Positions 1-8,106 of a stretch of 64,000 nt of DNA are shown piece after piece. The notes under the pieces are model-generated. The model was not told where the DNA came from. It saw only the letters and a list, made by a program, of their open reading frames with translations, and did no database searches. This stretch comes from Stenotrophomonas mori (GTDB lineage Bacteria > Pseudomonadota > Gammaproteobacteria > Xanthomonadales > Xanthomonadaceae). The DNA lies in the NCBI RefSeq assembly GCF_023556335.1, contig NZ_JAIKTS010000001.1:1488001-1552000 (forward strand), written 5' to 3'. Position 1 is the first letter of the stretch. Each line of letters opens with the position of its first letter. The translations under genes were made by a program, and so were the position numbers.

Positions 1-680
1 ACCTCCTGCAGCTCGCGGTTCAGCTCGGCACGCGAGGTGGCCGTGGAGCTGATGCGCATCATCCGGTGGATGCCGACCTTGCCGGAGATCAGGCGGTTGT
101 CGCCGGCCGCCAGGACGAACACGCAGGCGCTGTGGCAGATCGAGCCTTCGCGCACCCAGATGGTCCAGCCGGCGTCGCCGATGCTGTCGCCGGCGACGAT
201 CGCCGCCTCGACCTGGCCGCCGCTGGAATCCAGGTCGAGGATGCGCTTGCCGATCTTCATCGCGTCGGCCACCACCGCCAGGCGCGTCACCAGGGTGGCG
301 AAGGACGGGTTGATCTTGCCCGCGTAGCGCACCCGCACCAAGCCGCGCTCGCGGCAGGGCTCCAGGGCGGCATCGAGGGTTTCCCGGTCCAGTGCCTCCA
401 ACAGCGGACCGTCGCCGGCATCGCCGGTGTAGTCGGCGTCGCAGCTGACCCAGACCTTGCCGTTCTCAAGCACCACCTCGGGCCACGGCGCGTCGCGCGC
501 CGGCTTCACGGCGGCCGGCGCCGGCGGCGCATCGGCCGCATTGATCGACACCATGTGATCGCCGTCGGCGGCCAGCGCGGCAGCCGGGTCGGCCGCCGCG
601 GGCGTCCTGCCCGGATCCGTGGGATGGCAGGCCGACAACCCGATACACAGCAGAGGCGACCACCAGAATCTGCGCAACAT
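1..680 (-). CDS. Periplasmic ClpP/crotonase-like lipoprotein (partial, C-terminus off the left edge)
   Basis: The frame opens at an ATG at 680 and stays open to the left edge, giving about 226 residues of an incomplete protein. The N-terminus is a short signal peptide with a lipobox (LSAC, Cys about residue 18), followed by an Ala/Pro-rich linker. The rest carries features of the ClpP/crotonase-like periplasmic family COG3904: LDLDSSGGQVEAA, then CHSACVFVLAAG with the serine in the position of the ClpP nucleophile, then GIHRM, which could supply the catalytic His. It is divergent from the alkylation-repair operon. Lipoprotein status is seen directly; protease activity is inferred from the fold motif only. 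Confidence 0.72.
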   Translation of the reverse strand, partial: MLRRFWWSPLLCIGLSACHPTDPGRTPAAADPAAALAADGDHMVSINAADAPPAPAAVKPARDAPWPEVVLENGKVWVSCDADYTGDAGDGPLLEALDRETLDAALEPCRERGLVRVRYAGKINPSFATLVTRLAVVADAMKIGKRILDLDSSGGQVEAAIVAGDSIGDAGWTIWVREGSICHSACVFVLAAGDNRLISGKVGIHRMMRISSTATSRAELNRELQE

Positions 681-846
681 GGACAACGACCGGATCCGTG
701 GGGCGGCGCCGGGCGGCGCCAGGGAATCGACAGTCTAGTGCGCAATGCCCCCTGCACCGCAACCGCCCCTGAACTGGCCGCCGGCCACCGGCATTGCTGT
801 CCGGAAATGGCCAGTGCGGACCTGCGGCCGGCCCTAGACTGGGGCC

Positions 847-2349
847 ATGCAACCGCTCGCCATGCCCAGCCACGACCACTGCGAACAGGCGCGCCTGGCC
901 CGCGATGCGCGCTTCGACGGGCTGTTCTTCACCGCGGTGCGCAGCACCGGCATCTACTGCCGGCCGGTGTGCCCGGCCCCGGTTCCACGCCGCGACAACG
1001 TCCGCTACTACCCCACGGCCGCCGCCGCCGCCGCCGCCGGCTACCGGCCCTGCCTGCGCTGCCGGCCCGAGCTGTCGCCGGACGACGCGAACCTGCTCCA
1101 GGACCAGACCCTGCACCGTGCCCTGGCGCTGCTGGACGAGGGCATCCTCCAGGAGCGGCCGGCGAGCGCCCTGGCCGAGGCGATGGGCCTCAGCGCGCGC
1201 CAGCTGCAGCGGCTGTTCGTGGCGCGGCTGGGAGCGACCCCGGCGCAGTTGCATGCCACCCGCCGCCTGCTGCTGGCCAAGCAGCTGCTGACCGAAACCC
1301 GGCTGCCGGTCACCGAGGTGGCGCTGGCCGCGGGCTTCAACAGCCTGCGCCGCTTCAACGCCGCCTTCCTGGCCGGCTGCGGGATGCCGCCGAGCGCGCT
1401 GCGCAGGCGCCACGGCGCCGTGGCCGGCGGCGAACCGGTGCTGCGGCTGGCCTACCGCCCACCCCTGGACTTCCCGGCCATGCTCGGCTTCCTGCGCAAG
1501 CGCATGATTCCCGGCATCGAGCACATCGACGCGGACAGCTACCAGCGGGTGACCGTCGCCGACGGCCGCGCCAGCCTGATCCGCGTCACCGCCGATCCGA
1601 AACGGCCCGAGCTGCGCCTGCAACTGGGCACCACCGATGCATGCACGATCCCGGCGATCGTGGCGAAGGTACGGCGCGTGTTCGACCTGGATGCCGACCT
1701 TGCGGCCGTCCACGCCAGCCTGGTGCACGAGCCGCTGCTGGCCCGGAGCATCGCGCAGCGCCCGGGACTGCGCGTCCCCGGCGGCTGGGACGGCTTCGAG
1801 GTCGCCGCGCGCGCGGTGCTCGGCCAGCAGGTCAGCGTGGCCGCGGCCACCACCCTGGCACGGCGGCTGGTCGAGCGCTTCGGAACAGTCCTGCCCGGCA
1901 TGCCCGAAGGCCTGGACCGGCAATTCCCCGCACCGGCGGCGCTGGCCGACGCTCCCCTGGAGCAGATCGGCCTGCCGCGCACCCGTGCCGCGACCCTGAG
2001 GGCGGTGGCACGGGCCTGCGCCGAAGGGCGGTTGCAGTTCAGCCGTGCGCAGACGCTCGCCCAGTTCGTCGCGCAGGCCACCGCACTGCCCGGCATCGGC
2101 CCGTGGACCGCGCACTACATGGCACTGCGCGCACTCGGCCAGCCCGACGCCTTCCCCGCCGGCGACCTGATCCTGCAGCAGGCCCTGGCCGGCGCCGACG
2201 GGCGGCGGCTGAGCGAACGCGCCACCGAGACCCGCTCGCAGCCCTGGCGCCCTTGGCGGGCCTATGCCGTCCTGCACCTCTGGCATTCAAGCGCCGCCCT
2301 CGCCGCATCCCGCACCGCGGCGTGCCCCCCTCCCACGGAGAGCACCTGA
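847..2349 (+). CDS. alkA: Ada-type sensor / AraC / AlkA DNA-3-methyladenine glycosylase fusion
   Basis: A 500-residue three-part protein. Residues about 20-80 form the Ada N-terminal zinc domain, with Cys38, Cys42, Cys69 and Cys72; Cys38 sits at the Ada methyl-phosphotriester acceptor position (GIYCRPVC). Residues about 90-190 are an AraC-type helix-turn-helix region. Residues about 200-490 are the AlkA glycosylase, with the helix-hairpin-helix LPGIGPWTAHYMALRAL at 414-430 and the catalytic aspartate at 440 (FPAGDLIL). The protein probably senses methylated DNA, activates its own operon and excises alkylated purines in the cytoplasm. A second ATG at 862 is an alternative start. Its stop overlaps the ogt start (TGATG), so the two are coupled. 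Confidence 0.95.
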   Translation: MQPLAMPSHDHCEQARLARDARFDGLFFTAVRSTGIYCRPVCPAPVPRRDNVRYYPTAAAAAAAGYRPCLRCRPELSPDDANLLQDQTLHRALALLDEGILQERPASALAEAMGLSARQLQRLFVARLGATPAQLHATRRLLLAKQLLTETRLPVTEVALAAGFNSLRRFNAAFLAGCGMPPSALRRRHGAVAGGEPVLRLAYRPPLDFPAMLGFLRKRMIPGIEHIDADSYQRVTVADGRASLIRVTADPKRPELRLQLGTTDACTIPAIVAKVRRVFDLDADLAAVHASLVHEPLLARSIAQRPGLRVPGGWDGFEVAARAVLGQQVSVAAATTLARRLVERFGTVLPGMPEGLDRQFPAPAALADAPLEQIGLPRTRAATLRAVARACAEGRLQFSRAQTLAQFVAQATALPGIGPWTAHYMALRALGQPDAFPAGDLILQQALAGADGRRLSERATETRSQPWRPWRAYAVLHLWHSSAALAASRTAACPPPTEST

Positions 2350-2852
2350 TGACTCCTCTCTTCTACGACCGTTTCGATACCCCCATCGGCCTGCTCACCG
2401 TCGCCGCCGACGCTGCCGGCCTGCGGCACATCCTGTTCGCCGAGAACCGCCACGATGCCAAGGGGCGCGAGCGCTGGCGGCACGACCCGGACGCGGTCGC
2501 CGAACCGCGCCGGCAGCTGCTGGAGTACCTGCATGGCCAGCGCCGCGGCTTCGACCTGGCGCTGGCGCCGGTCGGCACCGCCTTCCAGCTGCAGGTCTGG
2601 CATGCGCTGGCGGACATCCCGTTCGGCGGCACCTGGAGTTACCGGCAGCTGGCGCAGCGCATCGGCCGGCCCAGTGCCACCCGTGCGGTGGGCGCCGCCA
2701 ATGGCCGCAATCCGCTGCCGATCGTGCTGCCCTGCCACCGGGTGATCGGCAACGACGGCTCGCTGACCGGCTTCGGCGGCGGCCTGCCGACCAAGGCCGC
2801 GCTGCTGCGGCTGGAGGGCGCGCTGCCCGCCGCACCGACGCTGTTCGGCTGA
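2349..2852 (+). CDS. ogt: Methylated-DNA--protein-cysteine methyltransferase
   Basis: A 167-residue suicide methyltransferase that moves the methyl group from O6-methylguanine to its own cysteine. The active-site motif PCHR is visible with Cys129, followed by the usual GNDGSLTGFGGG segment; an N-terminal Ada-like small domain precedes it. The start codon overlaps the stop of the upstream AlkA fusion by one base, so both are very likely co-transcribed and coupled. Together the pair supplies the sensor, glycosylase and O6-repair activities that E. coli distributes over Ada, AlkA and Ogt. Confidence 0.96.
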   Translation: MTPLFYDRFDTPIGLLTVAADAAGLRHILFAENRHDAKGRERWRHDPDAVAEPRRQLLEYLHGQRRGFDLALAPVGTAFQLQVWHALADIPFGGTWSYRQLAQRIGRPSATRAVGAANGRNPLPIVLPCHRVIGNDGSLTGFGGGLPTKAALLRLEGALPAAPTLFG

Positions 2853-2860
2853 ACCACAGC

Positions 2861-2884
2861 GGCCCGTTGCCACCGGGCCGGTGG
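2861..2884 (+). terminator. GC-rich hairpin behind ogt
   Basis: CCACCGG at 2870-2876 pairs with CCGGTGG at 2878-2884 and overlaps an alternative stem GGCCCG/CGGGCC at 2861-2866/2874-2879, starting 8 bases after the ogt stop. No T-run follows, so it is only a candidate terminator or mRNA-stabilising hairpin. Confidence 0.35.
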
Positions 2885-2950
2885 CCGGATCCGTCCCGCC
2901 CCCGCCACGCTGTCCGCCAGCTGTCATCGGGGCAGGACTATCATTGCCCG

Positions 2951-4195
2951 ATGATTCCGTTCCGTACCCTCCTCGCGCTGGCCGGCGCCGCCCTGCTCGC
3001 CGCCTGCGCTTCGACCGGCACCGCGCCACCGCCCACCGCCGAGCCCCCGACCGTCCTGCTGCTGTCCATCGACGGGCTGCGCGCGGACATGGTCGACCGC
3101 GGCCACAGCCCCCACCTCGCCCGCCTTGCGCGCGAAGGCGTGCGGGCGGTCGGCATGACCCCGTCCTATCCCTCGCTGACCTTTCCCAACCACTACACCC
3201 TGGTCACCGGCCTGCGCCCGGACCACCACGGCATCGTCCACAACAGCATGAGCGATGCCGACCTGGGCGACTTCCGGCTCAGCGACCGCGATGCGGTGCG
3301 CGACCCGGGCTGGTGGAGCGGGGAGCCGATCTGGGTCGGCGTGGAAAAGGCCGGCTACCGGAGCGCGACCTGGTCGTGGCCGGGCAGCGAAGCCGTGATC
3401 CAGGGCCGACAGGCCAGCCAGTGGCATCCCTACGACGAGACGGTGTCGCTCAGCGAACGCCTGCAGCTGGTGCTGTCCTGGCTGCAGGGCGCTCCCGACG
3501 GCCGCAAGCCACGCCTGGTCGCCGCCTACATGGAGCACGTGGACAAGGCCGGGCACTACTACGGCCCGGCATCGCCCGAGTACGCCGCGGCCCTGCGCGA
3601 GGTCGATACCGCGATCGGCCAGTTGCTGGACGGCATGGCCCGCTCGGGCCTGCTCGAACACACCAACATCATCATCGTCTCCGACCACGGCATGGCCAGC
3701 GTCCCGGCCGGGCAGGTGGTCGCCACCGAGGACATGGTCGCGACGGACCTTGCGCGGCTGGTCTCGGCCGGCCAGTCGGTCGGTTTCGCCCCGCTCCCCG
3801 GCCGCGAGGCGGAAGCGGAGCACGCCCTGCTGGGTGCGCATGCGCACTACGACTGCTGGCGCAAGGGCGAGCTGCCCGCACGCTGGCAGTACGGCCGCCA
3901 CCCGCGCGTTCCCGCCATCGTCTGCCAGATGCACGAGGGCTGGGACGCACTGCCCCGCGCGGTGATCGCCCAGCGCCCGGCGGCCGACCGCGGCTCGCAC
4001 GGTTACGACCCGGCGCTGCCCTCGATGCAGGCGGCCTTCGTCGCCCGCGGCCCTTCGTTCAACCGCGGCCAGGTACTGCCCACCTTCGACAACGTCGACC
4101 TCTACCCGTTGCTGGCACGGCTGACCGGCATCACCGCCGCGCCCAACGACGGCAACCCGCAGACACTGCTGCAGGCGCTGCGCAGCCGCGACTGA
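2951..4195 (+). CDS. Nucleotide pyrophosphatase/phosphodiesterase family lipoprotein
   Basis: A 414-residue alkaline-phosphatase-superfamily enzyme of the NPP type, known from Xanthomonas. The start at 2951 gives a lipoprotein signal peptide with lipobox LLAAC (Cys19), so it is probably membrane-anchored and faces the periplasm. Metal and catalytic residues are visible: LLLSIDGLR with Asp41, the nucleophile threonine in SYPSLTFPNHY (Thr77), MEHVDKAGH, VSDHGM and GSHGYDP. The family hydrolyses nucleotide or lysophospholipid phosphodiesters; the true substrate cannot be read from sequence. It is followed by a bidirectional terminator shared with the convergent THX gene. Confidence 0.92.
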   Translation: MIPFRTLLALAGAALLAACASTGTAPPPTAEPPTVLLLSIDGLRADMVDRGHSPHLARLAREGVRAVGMTPSYPSLTFPNHYTLVTGLRPDHHGIVHNSMSDADLGDFRLSDRDAVRDPGWWSGEPIWVGVEKAGYRSATWSWPGSEAVIQGRQASQWHPYDETVSLSERLQLVLSWLQGAPDGRKPRLVAAYMEHVDKAGHYYGPASPEYAAALREVDTAIGQLLDGMARSGLLEHTNIIIVSDHGMASVPAGQVVATEDMVATDLARLVSAGQSVGFAPLPGREAEAEHALLGAHAHYDCWRKGELPARWQYGRHPRVPAIVCQMHEGWDALPRAVIAQRPAADRGSHGYDPALPSMQAAFVARGPSFNRGQVLPTFDNVDLYPLLARLTGITAAPNDGNPQTLLQALRSRD

Positions 4196-4255
4196 CCCCG
4201 TCCACCCATGTCCCGGACGGCGCGCCCACGCGCGCCTGCCCGGAACGCGGGCAAC

Positions 4256-4282
4256 AAAAAAGCGGCGCAAGCGCCGCTTTTT
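4256..4282. terminator. Bidirectional Rho-independent terminator
   Basis: A run of A residues, GCGGCGC, a two-base AA loop, GCGCCGC and a run of T. The A and T tracts on either side allow it to work for both the phosphodiesterase gene from the left and the THX gene from the right. Confidence 0.88.
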
Positions 4283-4300
4283 CGTGGGAGCCCGGCAGGA

Positions 4301-4483
4301 TCACCCCGCCTTGGCCACCGTCTTCTTGGCGACGGCCTTCTTGGCCGGCGCCTTGGCAACGGTCTTCCTGGCGACCGGCGCCGCGGCGCCCACGGCCGCC
4401 CTGCTCACCGAATGCGGGCGCGCATTGCCATAGCTGGCGTTGTAGCGCTTGCCCTTGGCGGTCTTGCGGTCACCTTTACCCAT
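4301..4483 (-). CDS. 30S ribosomal protein THX
   Basis: A 60-residue, very basic protein that starts with GKGDRKTAKGKRYNASYG and continues with NARP, the signature of the THX family, a small 30S subunit protein first seen in Thermus that sits at the top of the subunit head. The C-terminal half is an Ala/Lys/Val-rich tail (KTVAKAPAKKAVAKKTVAKAG), longer than in the short Thermus form. The start at 4483 has an AAGGAG Shine-Dalgarno just upstream; an upstream in-frame start would lack it. It ends against the bidirectional terminator. Confidence 0.88.
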   Translation of the reverse strand: MGKGDRKTAKGKRYNASYGNARPHSVSRAAVGAAAPVARKTVAKAPAKKAVAKKTVAKAG

Positions 4484-4588
4484 GTCGTCAACTCCTTGCT
4501 GTGAATTCAGATTGCCCCGTGCGGACACGGGTGCCGCGGGCCGCCTCGGCGGTCCGCCGGCATGTCGCCAGAGCCTAGCATGCGCTCT

Positions 4589-5014
4589 TCAATGCGCGCA
4601 GCTGGCATCGTGAACGTGCAGGCGGTTGAGCCGCAGGTTCGCCAGATGCGCCACCCCCACCAGGAGGCCGCCCAGGGTCATCACCACGGCGTGCGGCATC
4701 TGTTCGTGCTCCAGCCCCCCGTGCAGCCCGGTCCACAGCAGCACCAGCCCCGGAAGCAGCAGCGCCAGCGCATGCAGCGCGCGGTGCCGGCGGTACCCCC
4801 ACAACAGGCTGAACAAGCCCAGCACGGTCACGAACACCACCACCACCTGCTCGACGTCATGGCTCAGCCAGAAGGACAGCCCCAGCGAGGGCAGGAGTAC
4901 CAGCAAGGCCGGCAACGCCGCGCAGTGCACGGCACAGAGCAGCGAGCCGAAAGCGCCGAAGCGGTCAAGGAACTGTCGGGAGGGCGTGGGAGGCATGACT
5001 TCCAGCAGGGGCAT
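4589..5014 (-). CDS. MerC-domain membrane protein, probable metal transporter in the Zur regulon
   Basis: A 141-residue protein with four hydrophobic segments and the MerC-type cysteine pair CAVHC at about residues 27-31 in the first helix. The C-terminal tail carries further His and Cys residues (HVHDASCAH). MerC proteins are inner-membrane metal transporters; here the substrate is more likely zinc than mercury, because the gene is divergent from a zinc-receptor-like TonB gene across a Zur-box-like palindrome. No mer genes are present. The ATG at 5014 lies almost on the palindrome, so the in-frame ATG at 4996 is a credible alternative start. Confidence 0.82.
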   Translation of the reverse strand: MPLLEVMPPTPSRQFLDRFGAFGSLLCAVHCAALPALLVLLPSLGLSFWLSHDVEQVVVVFVTVLGLFSLLWGYRRHRALHALALLLPGLVLLWTGLHGGLEHEQMPHAVVMTLGGLLVGVAHLANLRLNRLHVHDASCAH

Positions 5015-5018
5015 CGGG

Positions 5019-5038
5019 TGTTATGGAATAATATAACA
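5019..5038. promoter_or_regulatory. Zur-box-like operator between the MerC-domain gene and the TonB receptor
   Basis: TGTTAT at 5019-5024 and ATAACA at 5033-5038 are perfect inverted arms around an AT-rich centre of 8 bases. This resembles the gammaproteobacterial Zur consensus (GTTATANTATAAC) and stands out from the GC-rich surroundings. The site lies in the divergent promoter region of two zinc-related genes, and a Zur gene lies 6 kb away. Binding is inferred. Confidence 0.65.
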
Positions 5039-5100
5039 TAATCATTCCGGCAATCACCTGCTGTCCGGTCCCCGCGCCGCATCGTCCCTCGCCCCTTCAC

Positions 5101-5115
5101 TGATACAAAGTAACA
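5101..5115. promoter_or_regulatory. Second imperfect palindrome at the TonB receptor start
   Basis: TGATAC, AAA, GTAACA: inverted arms with one mismatch, ending 9 bases before the ATG of the receptor gene. It could be a weaker Zur half-site pair or a site for another repressor. No good Shine-Dalgarno is visible in the same stretch. Confidence 0.3.
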
Positions 5116-5124
5116 CCACCTACT

Positions 5125-7365
5125 ATGACCCCATCCAAGCCCCATCGCAGCACTCCGCGTCTCGTCCGCCACGCATTGGCGGCCGCCCTCGTCACCGTGC
5201 TTTCCACCGCGCAGGCGGCGGACGAGCCCGGTCGACAGAGCCACCACATGACCGAGCTGTCCACGGTCAAGGTCACCGCCTCGCCGTTGCAGCGCGATGC
5301 CGAATCGCTGGCCCACCCGGTCGCGGTGCTGGCCGGCGAGGAGCTGGACGCCCAGAAGGGCGCCACCCTCGGCGAGACCATCTCGCGGATGCCCGGCGTG
5401 CAGACCACCTACTTCGGCCCCGGTGTAGGCCGCCCCGTCATCCGCGGCCAGGAAGGTCCGCGGGTGGCGGTGGTCGCCAACGGCATCGGCAACATGGACG
5501 CGTCCACCGTCAGTGCCGACCACGCCACCAGCATCGAACCGTTCCTGGCCGACCAGATCGAGGTCCTCAAGGGCCCGGCCACCCTGCTGTTCGGCAGCGG
5601 CGCCATCGGCGGCGCGGTCAACGTGGTCGATGGCCGCATCGCCAGCGACGTCCCCGACCGGCCGCTCAGCGGCCGCGCCGAACTGCGGGGCAACAGCGTC
5701 AACAACGAACGCAGCGGCATGTTCCGGCTCGACGGTGTCAGCGGCGGCAACCTGGTGCTGCACGTCGACGGCCTGGTGCGCAACGGCGACGACTACCACA
5801 TCCCCGGCTATGCGATCGATCCGGCGGCCCTGGAGCACGACCATGACCACGGCCATGACGATCCCGACGACCACAGCGGTGAACTGGGCCGGCGCGGACG
5901 CCTGGAAAACAGCTCGACGCGCACCCGTGCCGGCGGCGTGGGCGTGACCTGGCTGGGCGACTCGGGCTTCCTGGGCGCCTCCCTGGGCACCTACCGCAGC
6001 AACTACGGCATTCCCAACGGTGCCCATGTCCATCCCGAGGGCGACCACGATCATGATCACGGACATGACCATGACCATGACCATGGGCATGACCACGACC
6101 ATGGCGACCACGACGACCACTCGGTGCGCATCGACATGGTGCAGAACCGCTTCGAACTGAAGGGCGGCCTGTACGACCCCCTGCCGTTCCTGGAGAGCCT
6201 CTCCGCCCGTGCGGCATGGACCGACTACGAGCACACCGAGCTGGAAGCCGGCGTGCCGGCCACGCGCTTCACCAACAAGGGCGTGGAAGGACGCATCGAG
6301 GCGGTGCAGCGCCCGCTCGCCGGCTGGAGCGGCGCATTCGGCCTGCAGTTCGGCAGCAGCGATTTCGGTGCCCGGGGCGAGGAAGCCTTCGTGCCCGATA
6401 CCAGCACCGATACCCTGGGCCTGTTCGTGCTGCAGGAAAAGCAGTTCGGCCCGCTCAAGCTGGAACTCGGTGGCCGCCACGACCGCATCAAGCTCAGCCC
6501 GGTCGATGGCCAGCGCAACCGTGATTTCGGCGCCACCAACCTCTCCGCCGCCGGCATCTGGACGCTCAGCGACGCGTTCGACCTGCGCTTCGGCGTGGAC
6601 ACCTCCGAGCGCGCGCCCACCAACGAGGAGCTGTACGCGGCCGGTGCGCACATCGCCACCCGTTCGCTGGAAATCGGCGACGCGAACATGAAGACCGAAC
6701 GCGGCCAGCGCATGGAGCTGGGGCTGCACGCGCACAGCGACCGCGTCGACGTCTCGGCCTCGGTCTACCAGACCAAGTTCAAGGACTTCATCTACCTTGC
6801 CGATTCCGGGGTGGTCGAACACGGCCTGCCGGTGCGGGTCTGGACCCAGCACAACGCGACCTTCAAGGGGGCCGAGGCCGAAGCCATGCTGCACCTGGCC
6901 CAGGGCGACAGCGGCGACTGGGACCTGCGCCTGTTCGGCGACTACGTCAAGGCCGAGCTGGATGGCAGCGGCAGCCGTCGCAAGGACATCGCGGTGCCGC
7001 ACGGCGACCACAGCCACTACTACACCGTGGACATGGCCAATGGCGGCTACCTGCCGCGGATCACCCCGGGGCGTGTCGGCGCGGACCTGCGCTGGGCACT
7101 CGGCGGCTGGCGCGCGTCGGTCGGCGCGATCCGCTATGGCAGCCAAAAGGATGTCGCGCAGAACGAAGCGCCCAGCGATGGCTACACCCTGGTCGATGCG
7201 CACCTGGCGTACCGCTGGGATCGGAGCGGCGACAGCAGCTACGAGGTGTTCCTGGACGGCAGCAACCTGAGCAACCGCGAAGTGCGCCCGCACACCTCGC
7301 TGCTGCGCGACTACTCGCCGCTGCCCGGCCGCGGCATCGCGTTCGGCATCCGCGCCTGGTTCTGA
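5125..7365 (+). CDS. ZnuD-like TonB-dependent outer-membrane receptor with His-rich loops
   Basis: A 746-residue receptor: signal peptide (residues 1-32, ending STAQA), plug domain with RVAVVANGIGNMD and EVLKGPATLLFGSGAIGGAVNV, and a beta-barrel ending in a terminal aromatic residue (RAWF). Two histidine/aspartate-rich stretches, about residues 236-256 and 303-333, lie where barrel loops are expected and resemble the metal-collecting loops of Neisseria ZnuD. With the Zur-box-like site upstream and the MerC-domain protein opposite, zinc import across the outer membrane is the best guess. The second His-rich stretch is coded by short repeated units of the CATGAC type. A hairpin follows the stop. 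Confidence 0.9.
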   Translation: MTPSKPHRSTPRLVRHALAAALVTVLSTAQAADEPGRQSHHMTELSTVKVTASPLQRDAESLAHPVAVLAGEELDAQKGATLGETISRMPGVQTTYFGPGVGRPVIRGQEGPRVAVVANGIGNMDASTVSADHATSIEPFLADQIEVLKGPATLLFGSGAIGGAVNVVDGRIASDVPDRPLSGRAELRGNSVNNERSGMFRLDGVSGGNLVLHVDGLVRNGDDYHIPGYAIDPAALEHDHDHGHDDPDDHSGELGRRGRLENSSTRTRAGGVGVTWLGDSGFLGASLGTYRSNYGIPNGAHVHPEGDHDHDHGHDHDHDHGHDHDHGDHDDHSVRIDMVQNRFELKGGLYDPLPFLESLSARAAWTDYEHTELEAGVPATRFTNKGVEGRIEAVQRPLAGWSGAFGLQFGSSDFGARGEEAFVPDTSTDTLGLFVLQEKQFGPLKLELGGRHDRIKLSPVDGQRNRDFGATNLSAAGIWTLSDAFDLRFGVDTSERAPTNEELYAAGAHIATRSLEIGDANMKTERGQRMELGLHAHSDRVDVSASVYQTKFKDFIYLADSGVVEHGLPVRVWTQHNATFKGAEAEAMLHLAQGDSGDWDLRLFGDYVKAELDGSGSRRKDIAVPHGDHSHYYTVDMANGGYLPRITPGRVGADLRWALGGWRASVGAIRYGSQKDVAQNEAPSDGYTLVDAHLAYRWDRSGDSSYEVFLDGSNLSNREVRPHTSLLRDYSPLPGRGIAFGIRAWF

Positions 7366-7390
7366 CCGCCACCGCGCGGCCTGCAGTACC

Positions 7391-7418
7391 ACACAAGGGG
7401 CCGCAAGGCCCCTTGTGT
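7391..7418 (+). terminator. Strong hairpin after the TonB receptor
   Basis: A 12-bp perfect stem, ACACAAGGGGCC with GGCCCCTTGTGT, closed by a GCAA tetraloop. No long T-tract follows, but position and stability fit a transcription end. Confidence 0.7.
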
Positions 7419-7514
7419 CGTCCGGGCGCCCCCATGGGACGCCCCCTGCGGCCAGCCGCCTCCCTGAACGGACGCCCGTGCCCACACCGGGCTTCACAAC
7501 ACGCCCATTGAAAG

Positions 7515-7530
7515 CGGACACTTCTGTCCG
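7515..7530. promoter_or_regulatory. Putative TetR operator
   Basis: CGGACA, four bases, TGTCCG: a perfect inverted repeat ending 12 bases before the start of the tetR-like gene. Local TetR regulators commonly bind such a palindrome over their own promoter; autoregulation of the efflux operon is inferred. Confidence 0.55.
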
Positions 7531-7542
7531 GATCATCGTCGC

Positions 7543-8106
7543 ATGACCTCGATCCGTTCCGATGCCGCCGCGCGGCGCGCCCAGTTGCTGGACGCGGCCG
7601 ACGCCGTGTTCGGCGAACACGGCATCACCGCTCCGCTGGAGCTGGTGGTGGCGCGCGCCGGCGTTGGCCGCGCCACCCTGTACCGCAACTTCCCCGACCG
7701 CGCGGCGCTGATCGAGGCGATGCTCCAGCGCACGGTCGAGAAGATCCAGGCCCATGCCGCCGAACTGGGGGAGCGTGACGACGCACTGTTCGAACTGCTC
7801 GCCGGCATGGCCCGGCGCATCGTGCGTTCGCCGGCCCTGGCCGACTATTGGCGCGCCGTGGACCAGAACGACCCGCCGATCCGCGCCGCCCGCGAACGGG
7901 TGCTGGCGCTGATGGCGCCGGCCCTGGCACGCGCCCGCGCCACCGGCCTGTGCCGCGCCGACCTGGAGCTGTCCGACCTTTCGCTGATCTCCAGCATGCT
8001 GGGCGCCGCGCTGCGCGGCCGGACCCGCGCCGACCGCGCCCGGCTGGCCGCGCGCGCCCTGGACCTGCTGCGCCCGGGGCTGGCCGCCACCGGAGCCGGC
8101 GCATGA
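7543..8106 (+). CDS. TetR/AcrR family transcriptional regulator
   Basis: A 187-residue repressor with the N-terminal helix-turn-helix at about residues 10-57 (LVVARAGVGRATLYRNFPDRAAL) and a helical ligand-binding C-terminal part. It is the first gene of a three-gene operon with an MFS exporter and an HlyD-type adaptor, and its stop overlaps the exporter start (ATGA). A perfect 16-base inverted repeat just upstream is the likely operator. The inducer is unknown; by analogy with EmrR/EmrAB-type systems it may be an exported toxic compound. Confidence 0.92.
   Translation: MTSIRSDAAARRAQLLDAADAVFGEHGITAPLELVVARAGVGRATLYRNFPDRAALIEAMLQRTVEKIQAHAAELGERDDALFELLAGMARRIVRSPALADYWRAVDQNDPPIRAARERVLALMAPALARARATGLCRADLELSDLSLISSMLGAALRGRTRADRARLAARALDLLRPGLAATGAGA

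Noticed and set aside
4589..5014. Mercury resistance (mer) locus
   Set aside because: Only a MerC-type protein is present; merR, merT, merP and merA are absent and the promoter looks Zur-controlled.
4864..7755. 963-residue minus-strand frame opposite the TonB receptor
   Set aside because: It mirrors the real receptor gene; its composition (long Val/Gly/Ala/Gln runs, no motif) is what codon bias produces on the other strand of a GC-rich gene.
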